Below the pieces are notes generated by a model. That model had not been told where the DNA came from, did no database searches, and saw only the letters and a list, made by a program, of their open reading frames with translations. A program made the position numbers and the translations under genes. From the NCBI GenBank assembly GCA_035291705.1, contig DATDRM010000333.1, positions 1 through 10,270 on the forward strand: a stretch of 10,270 nucleotides of DNA, written 5' to 3'. Shown here piece after piece: positions 6,493 to 10,270 of this stretch. Source of the DNA: DATDRM01 sp035291705 (GTDB lineage: Bacteria; Chloroflexota; Anaerolineae; Anaerolineales; UBA4823). The stretch's first letter is position 1. The number at the start of each line of letters is the position of its first letter.

Positions 6493-6889
6493 AAAACAAA
6501 TTCTCATTGTTGACGACGATCCCGATCAACGCCTGGTGCTCCGCTTGCCGCTGGAATCCGCTGGCTATACCATATCTGAGGCCACGAGCTCGGCACAAGG
6601 TTTGGCGAGAGTCAAGGAAGTCAAGCCCGACCTGATCATTCTAGATGTGATGATGGACACCGCCACTGCTGGCTTCCAGCTCGCCTTAGACCTGCACAGC
6701 CCCGATCCAGAGTCCGAGTACAAGGATTTCCGTCGGACGCCCATTATCATGTTGACTGCGATCCACAGCACGACCCCCTTACGTTTTACACCTGACGAGG
6801 ATTACCTGCCCGTGCAGACCTTCATCGAGAAACCGGTCACTCCAGAAGGATTGCTGGCGAAGGTACGAGAAATTCTAGGCGAGAAGTAG
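6485..6889 (+). CDS. Stand-alone receiver-domain response regulator
   Basis: This 134-residue protein consists of one receiver domain: acidic pocket Asp10-Asp12, phospho-acceptor Asp54 (LDVMM), Thr91 (MLTAI) and Lys116 (EKP). It ends about 18 residues after the lysine, so there is no DNA-binding or enzymatic output domain. The stretch between Asp54 and Thr91 is 37 residues against 27 in the OmpR-type regulators upstream, owing to an insert rich in charged residues (about 58-85) after the phosphorylation site. The ATG at 6485 has GGAAG at 6472-6476, eight bases ahead; longer starts (6443, 6470) lie deeper in the protease gene. It is probably phosphorylated by the kinase encoded 8 bases downstream and passes the signal by protein contact or a phosphorelay (inference). 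Confidence 0.92.
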   Translation: MDKKQILIVDDDPDQRLVLRLPLESAGYTISEATSSAQGLARVKEVKPDLIILDVMMDTATAGFQLALDLHSPDPESEYKDFRRTPIIMLTAIHSTTPLRFTPDEDYLPVQTFIEKPVTPEGLLAKVREILGEK

Positions 6890-6897
6890 AGGCGAAC

Positions 6898-8811
6898 ATG
6901 GGTTTTCCCTCCCCTCATGGGAACGCCATCGGTCCACCGAAACCATCGCCGGTCAAACCGGCTCGCACACTGGTGGAGGCGGAATTGGTCTCCAGCATTG
7001 CCTGGTTGATCCATTTGCGTTGGTTCGCAGGGGCAGGCGTGCTGTTGGCCACCTGGCTGGTCGGCGCGGTGTTCAACCTGGGCGTACCGGCCGGGCCGCT
7101 CTTTACCATCGGTTCAGGAATTCTGATCTACAATCTGGTCTTTTATCTGGCAGAGCGTCGCCTTACCCACGCCTCTGCACCGGCGGAGGCCTATGACCGG
7201 TTAGCTAAATGGCAGGTTAGCCTGGACTGGCTGGCAATGACGTTATTGATCCATTGTTCCGGCGGCATTGAAAGCCCGGCTATCCTGTTTTTTATCTTCC
7301 ATATTGTCATCGCCTCGATCTTCTTCCCGCCGCGTACAGCCCTTGCTTTTGCAGCTCTGGCGATTGGCCTGGTTTCAGGGATTGCGCTGTTGGAGTTTTA
7401 TGGCCTCATGCCCCATGTAACCATCGTTGGCTACCTGGAAACACGGCTGTACCTGAATAGGCTTTACCTGGCTGCGATGCTGATCTTCTTTGCCAGCACA
7501 AGCCTGATTGTCGCCTACCTGGCCTCATCGATCCACGAGCGCTTGCGCCAGCGTGAAGAAGAGATCGTCGAGCTGAGCAAAAGCCTGCAGCGGGCAACGA
7601 CCCGGCTGCAAGCGCTGAACAACGGCGCCCGCACAGTCGGGTCTACCCTGGAGCTCAATCAGGTGCTCAACCGGCTGGTCAAAAGCACTGCCGAAGCGAT
7701 GGGGGTGCGCGCCTGCTCAATCCGGCTGCTGGACAAGAGCGGCCAGCGCCTGGAGCCGGTAGCGGTCTTTGGCTTGAGCCAGGCTTACCTCGAAAAAGGG
7801 CCAGTGGACGCGGTGTCTAACCCCTTGGCACGCGAAGTGTTGGCGGGCAAGACCGTCAATATCCCCGATGCACCCAACAGTCCTTTGATCCAATACCCGG
7901 AGGAGGCCAGGCAAGAGGGTATCCGCTCGATGCTTTCTGCCCCTTTGATTGGAAAGGACCAACCCCTGGGCATCTTGCGCGCCTATGCCGTCGAACCGGA
8001 CCGATTTACCCCGGAGGATGTAGGCTTTTTATCCGCCATCGCCGCCCAGGGAAGCATCGCCATCGAGAATGCGATGGCTTACCAGACTATCGAGCAGCTC
8101 GACGAGGCCAAGAGCCAGTTTATCCGCATGGTCACCCATGAGTTACGTTCGCCAGTCAGTGTGACGCAAAGCCTGTTGCGCACCCTGGCCGCGGGATATG
8201 CTGGAACCGTCACTGAACAGCAACAAGATATCCTCAACCGGGCCACTCGTCGGGTGGAGTTCCTCCAAAAGCTGATCGACGATCTGCTCGATCTGGCGGC
8301 CGGCAAAACCGAGGTTAAAGCCCTCGAAGCACGCGAACCGGTTGACCTGGCTGCCTCGCTTGAGCGTGTGGTCAAGCGTTTCGAGCTATCCGCCCAGGAG
8401 AAAGCGCTGACACTGGCTTTTGACAAGGAGGTCGCCGGCGATTCTCTGGTCGTGATGGCCACTATGGAAGGCCTTGATCGCGTCTTCGACAATCTGATTT
8501 CCAACGCGGTCAAATATACCCGGCCTGGAGGCCGCGTAAAGGTAACCCTGAAGCCGATGGATGGCGAGGCCAATGTGATTATAGAGGACACTGGCATCGG
8601 CATCCCTGATGAGGCGATGGGACACCTGTTTGAGGAGTTCTACCGCGCTCCCAACGCCAAGGCCATCGAACACGAAGGCACCGGTCTTGGATTGACCATC
8701 GTAAAGGATATCGTCACTCGTTTTGGCGGTCGCATCGCAGTTCAAAGCACTCCAGATGTCGGTACGAAATTTACGGTCTCGTTCCAGCTAACCAACCCTG
8801 AGGAGTTTTGA
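6898..8811 (+). CDS. Membrane GAF-domain sensor histidine kinase
   Basis: This 637-residue kinase has about six hydrophobic segments (roughly 42-60, 66-86, 106-121, 127-143, 147-166, 187-209), a charged coiled coil (210-245), a GAF domain (about 252-399), a HisKA dimerisation domain with phospho-acceptor His414 (VTHELRSP), and a HATPase domain with N-box Asn532/Asn536, G1 box DTGIGIP (Asp564) and G2 box GTGLGL (594-599). The loop between the third and fourth segments carries GGIESP (122-127), which resembles the GGxxNPF quinone-linked motif of RegB/PrrB redox kinases, though the following Phe is replaced by Ala. The start is ATG at 6898 with AGAGG five bases ahead. Its position between hydrogenase and Hdr genes, with a receiver partner upstream, suggests redox sensing for this operon. 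The ligand of the GAF domain cannot be told. Confidence 0.93.
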   Translation: MGFPSPHGNAIGPPKPSPVKPARTLVEAELVSSIAWLIHLRWFAGAGVLLATWLVGAVFNLGVPAGPLFTIGSGILIYNLVFYLAERRLTHASAPAEAYDRLAKWQVSLDWLAMTLLIHCSGGIESPAILFFIFHIVIASIFFPPRTALAFAALAIGLVSGIALLEFYGLMPHVTIVGYLETRLYLNRLYLAAMLIFFASTSLIVAYLASSIHERLRQREEEIVELSKSLQRATTRLQALNNGARTVGSTLELNQVLNRLVKSTAEAMGVRACSIRLLDKSGQRLEPVAVFGLSQAYLEKGPVDAVSNPLAREVLAGKTVNIPDAPNSPLIQYPEEARQEGIRSMLSAPLIGKDQPLGILRAYAVEPDRFTPEDVGFLSAIAAQGSIAIENAMAYQTIEQLDEAKSQFIRMVTHELRSPVSVTQSLLRTLAAGYAGTVTEQQQDILNRATRRVEFLQKLIDDLLDLAAGKTEVKALEAREPVDLAASLERVVKRFELSAQEKALTLAFDKEVAGDSLVVMATMEGLDRVFDNLISNAVKYTRPGGRVKVTLKPMDGEANVIIEDTGIGIPDEAMGHLFEEFYRAPNAKAIEHEGTGLGLTIVKDIVTRFGGRIAVQSTPDVGTKFTVSFQLTNPEEF

Positions 8812-9336
8812 ATGGGAAAGCACCTGGCAACCGAAATCAATCGCCGTTCCGGCCAAGCGATCGAACTATGCTACCACTGCCATAAGTGTACGGCTGGCTG
8901 CCCGGTCGTAGAAGCGATGGCCTTTGGGCCTGACCGGCTGCTGCGAATGGTGAAGCTAAACCAAAGTGATGCAGTTCTGCTCAGTCAGGATATATGGCTG
9001 TGCGCTGGCTGTTACACGTGCGCCACGCGCTGCCCAAATGATATTGACATCTCAGCCGTCATGGATAGTTTGCGCCAGTTGGCCATCCAGCGCGGCTACC
9101 ACGCTGGCGAGCCAGACGCCCTCCTCTTCCACCGGTTGTTCCTAGGCGTGGTGAGACGCCTGGGTCGTTCCCACGAAGCTGCCATGCTCGGCCTGTTCAA
9201 AGTCCTGTCTGATGTCCCTCTGCTCAACGATGTGGGCGCAGGTGTGCAGCTGTTCTTGCGCGGTAAAGTCCCCCTCCTACCCAGTCGCTCTCGGGCAGCC
9301 AGGGAGGTTGGCCAGATCTTCGAACGGAGAAAATAA
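8812..9336 (+). CDS. hdrC: Heterodisulfide reductase subunit C-like iron-sulfur protein
   Basis: This 174-residue protein has two [4Fe-4S] motifs: Cys20/23/26/30 (CYHCHKCTAGCP) and Cys64/67/70/74 (CAGCYTCATRCP). The spacing and length match soluble HdrC, the two-cluster electron carrier that feeds HdrB. There is no transmembrane segment or cytochrome domain, so it is of the soluble HdrABC type rather than HdrDE. The ATG directly follows the kinase stop, and AGGAG at 8801-8805 lies six bases ahead inside the kinase gene. The region after residue 95 is basic and helical in composition and has no motif I recognise. Related two-cluster proteins occur in thiol:fumarate reductase and lactate-utilisation systems, but the HdrB-type gene right after it favours the Hdr assignment. 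Confidence 0.9.
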   Translation: MGKHLATEINRRSGQAIELCYHCHKCTAGCPVVEAMAFGPDRLLRMVKLNQSDAVLLSQDIWLCAGCYTCATRCPNDIDISAVMDSLRQLAIQRGYHAGEPDALLFHRLFLGVVRRLGRSHEAAMLGLFKVLSDVPLLNDVGAGVQLFLRGKVPLLPSRSRAAREVGQIFERRK

Positions 9337-9339
9337 TCC

Positions 9340-10206
9340 GTGAACCAAGCCAAAAACATCTACGCATACTACCCCGGTTGCAGCCTCCATTCTACTGGCC
9401 TCGAATATGGCCTCTCCACACGCTCAGTTTTCCACCACCTGGGGTTGGAGTTGGTTGAGCTGCCTGACTGGAATTGCTGCGGTGCCTCCTCGGCGCATGC
9501 CCTGGATCCCAGGCTGGCGATCGCCCTGCCGGCGCGTAACCTGGCTCTGGCTCAAGCCATCGGTCACGATCTGGTCGCCCCGTGCGCGGCCTGTTTCAAC
9601 CGCATGAAGGGCGCCGATCACGCTTTACGCACAGATGCAGCCATCCGGGCTGAAGTTGAGGCGCTGGTTGGATTCAAGTTCAGCGGTGAGATCGCTATCC
9701 GCCCCGTGCTGGCCGTTCTCCACAACGATTATGGCACAAACCATCTGGCGCAACAGGTAAAGCGACCGCTGCACGAGCTTAAAGTTGTTCCGTACTACGG
9801 CTGCCTGCTCGTCCGGCCACCAGAGATCACCCAATTTGATGACCCGGATGATCCAAAGGTGATGGCCAATCTGTTGCACGCCGCCGGGGCAGAGGTCATG
9901 GCGTGGTCTCACGCTACTGATTGCTGCGGCGGCAGCCTTTCACTCAGCCGTTCTGATGTTGTGGAAAGCCTGGTCGGCCGACTGGCTGAACGAGCCCGTG
10001 AGGCCGGCGCCCAGGCATTGGTGACAGCCTGTCCACTGTGCCAGGTCAACCTGGAAATGCGGCAAACAGGAGACAACAAGATTCCGGCCTTCTACTTTAC
10101 AGAACTCTTGGGACTCGCCTTCGGCCTGCCGGAGACATCCAAGTGGTGGAGCAAACATTTGATCGACCCTCGACCGCTGCTGCGAGACCTTGGATTGGTG
10201 CAATAG
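9340..10206 (+). CDS. hdrB: Heterodisulfide reductase subunit B-like protein (two CCG domains)
   Basis: This 288-residue protein has two complete CCG domains. The first uses Cys14, Cys46-Cys47, Cys82 and Cys85, and the second Cys155, Cys195-Cys196, Cys231 and Cys234. In methanogen HdrB these repeats bind the two noncubane [4Fe-4S] clusters that cleave the CoM-S-S-CoB disulfide; all ten ligand-type cysteines are present here, so a similar active site is expected. The start is GTG at 9340, with GGAGA at 9326-9330 nine bases ahead and a 3-base gap after HdrC. Bacteria generally lack the methanogen coenzymes, so the real acceptor is unknown and may be another thiol/disulfide or a protein. CCG domains also occur in GlcF, LutA, SdhE and TfrB, but the length and HdrC partner fit HdrB best. 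Confidence 0.92.
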   Translation: MNQAKNIYAYYPGCSLHSTGLEYGLSTRSVFHHLGLELVELPDWNCCGASSAHALDPRLAIALPARNLALAQAIGHDLVAPCAACFNRMKGADHALRTDAAIRAEVEALVGFKFSGEIAIRPVLAVLHNDYGTNHLAQQVKRPLHELKVVPYYGCLLVRPPEITQFDDPDDPKVMANLLHAAGAEVMAWSHATDCCGGSLSLSRSDVVESLVGRLAERAREAGAQALVTACPLCQVNLEMRQTGDNKIPAFYFTELLGLAFGLPETSKWWSKHLIDPRPLLRDLGLVQ

Positions 10207-10215
10207 GAAGGGAAT

Positions 10216-10270
10216 ATGACTTCTCCTTTGACAACCGTGAAGACCAGCCCAGACAACGGAAGTGGAGATG
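10216..10270 (+). CDS. Start of a further operon gene (3' truncated by window)
   Basis: An ATG at 10216 opens a frame of 18 codons that runs off the window (begins MTSPLTTVKTSPDNG). AGGAAGGG at 10205-10212 lies just ahead and overlaps the HdrB stop, which supports real translation. The visible residues are a low-complexity, probably flexible N-terminus with no diagnostic motif. After hdrC and hdrB an HdrA-type flavoprotein is a natural guess from gene context, but nothing in these residues shows it. Confidence 0.6.
   Translation, partial: MTSPLTTVKTSPDNGSGD

Noticed and set aside
8079..8603. 174-residue minus-strand frame within the kinase gene
   Set aside because: Rich in Ser and Arg with no domain, lying opposite the HisKA/HATPase region. 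Shadow frame.
1..10270. CRISPR arrays, tRNA/rRNA genes, insertion sequences or transposase genes
   Set aside because: None was seen. The only repeated blocks are the two operator copies and the paralogous regulators, and coding density is otherwise nearly complete.

Overview
The window reads as part of an anaerobic, hydrogen-metabolising bacterial chromosome with moderately high GC. All recognisable genes lie on the + strand. No rRNA, tRNA or other taxonomic marker is present. The mix of a group 3b-type [NiFe] hydrogenase, bacterial Hdr-like subunits and GAF sensor kinases would fit a Chloroflexota (Anaerolineae-like) anaerobe, but that is a low-certainty guess from gene style only.

Region 1 (1-1939) is regulatory. 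It holds the C-terminal end of a histidine kinase (cut by the window edge), an OmpR/PhoB-type response regulator almost abutting it, a 220-base gap with a palindrome, a hairpin and a good intrinsic terminator, and then a second, closely similar OmpR/PhoB-type regulator with no kinase of its own next to it. A short terminator-like hairpin follows the second regulator.

Region 2 (1940-2051) is the control region of a long operon. The DNA in front of the second regulator (1172-1228) and in front of the operon (1963-2019) aligns without gaps at 38 of 57 positions. Each copy carries four TTGTCAY-like heptamers at start-to-start spacings of exactly 11, 11 and 12 bases, followed at the same distance by a -10-like hexamer (TATAGT or TATATT). 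This is the layout expected of operators for PhoB/OmpR-family regulators. It suggests that one or both upstream regulators control the hydrogenase operon and also the second regulator gene.

Region 3 (2052-10270) is a tightly packed operon whose genes overlap or lie 0-9 bases apart. Its order is hydrogenase beta (two [4Fe-4S]), gamma (FAD/NAD(P) plus an iron-sulfur cluster), delta (small subunit) and alpha (NiFe large subunit), then a hydrogenase maturation protease, a stand-alone receiver protein, a membrane GAF-histidine kinase, HdrC-like and HdrB-like proteins, and the first 18 codons of another gene. The beta-gamma-delta-alpha order is that of the archaeal sulfhydrogenase/NADP-hydrogenase (group 3b).

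The likely working picture, as inference: the hydrogenase exchanges electrons between H2 and a pyridine nucleotide through the gamma flavoprotein, and the HdrCB pair gives a second iron-sulfur route to a disulfide-type or unknown acceptor. The kinase/receiver pair inside the operon may report redox or quinone state back to the upstream regulators. The combination of a group 3b-type hydrogenase, its own two-component pair and HdrCB in one transcription unit, behind a duplicated regulator/operator set, is the most notable thing here.
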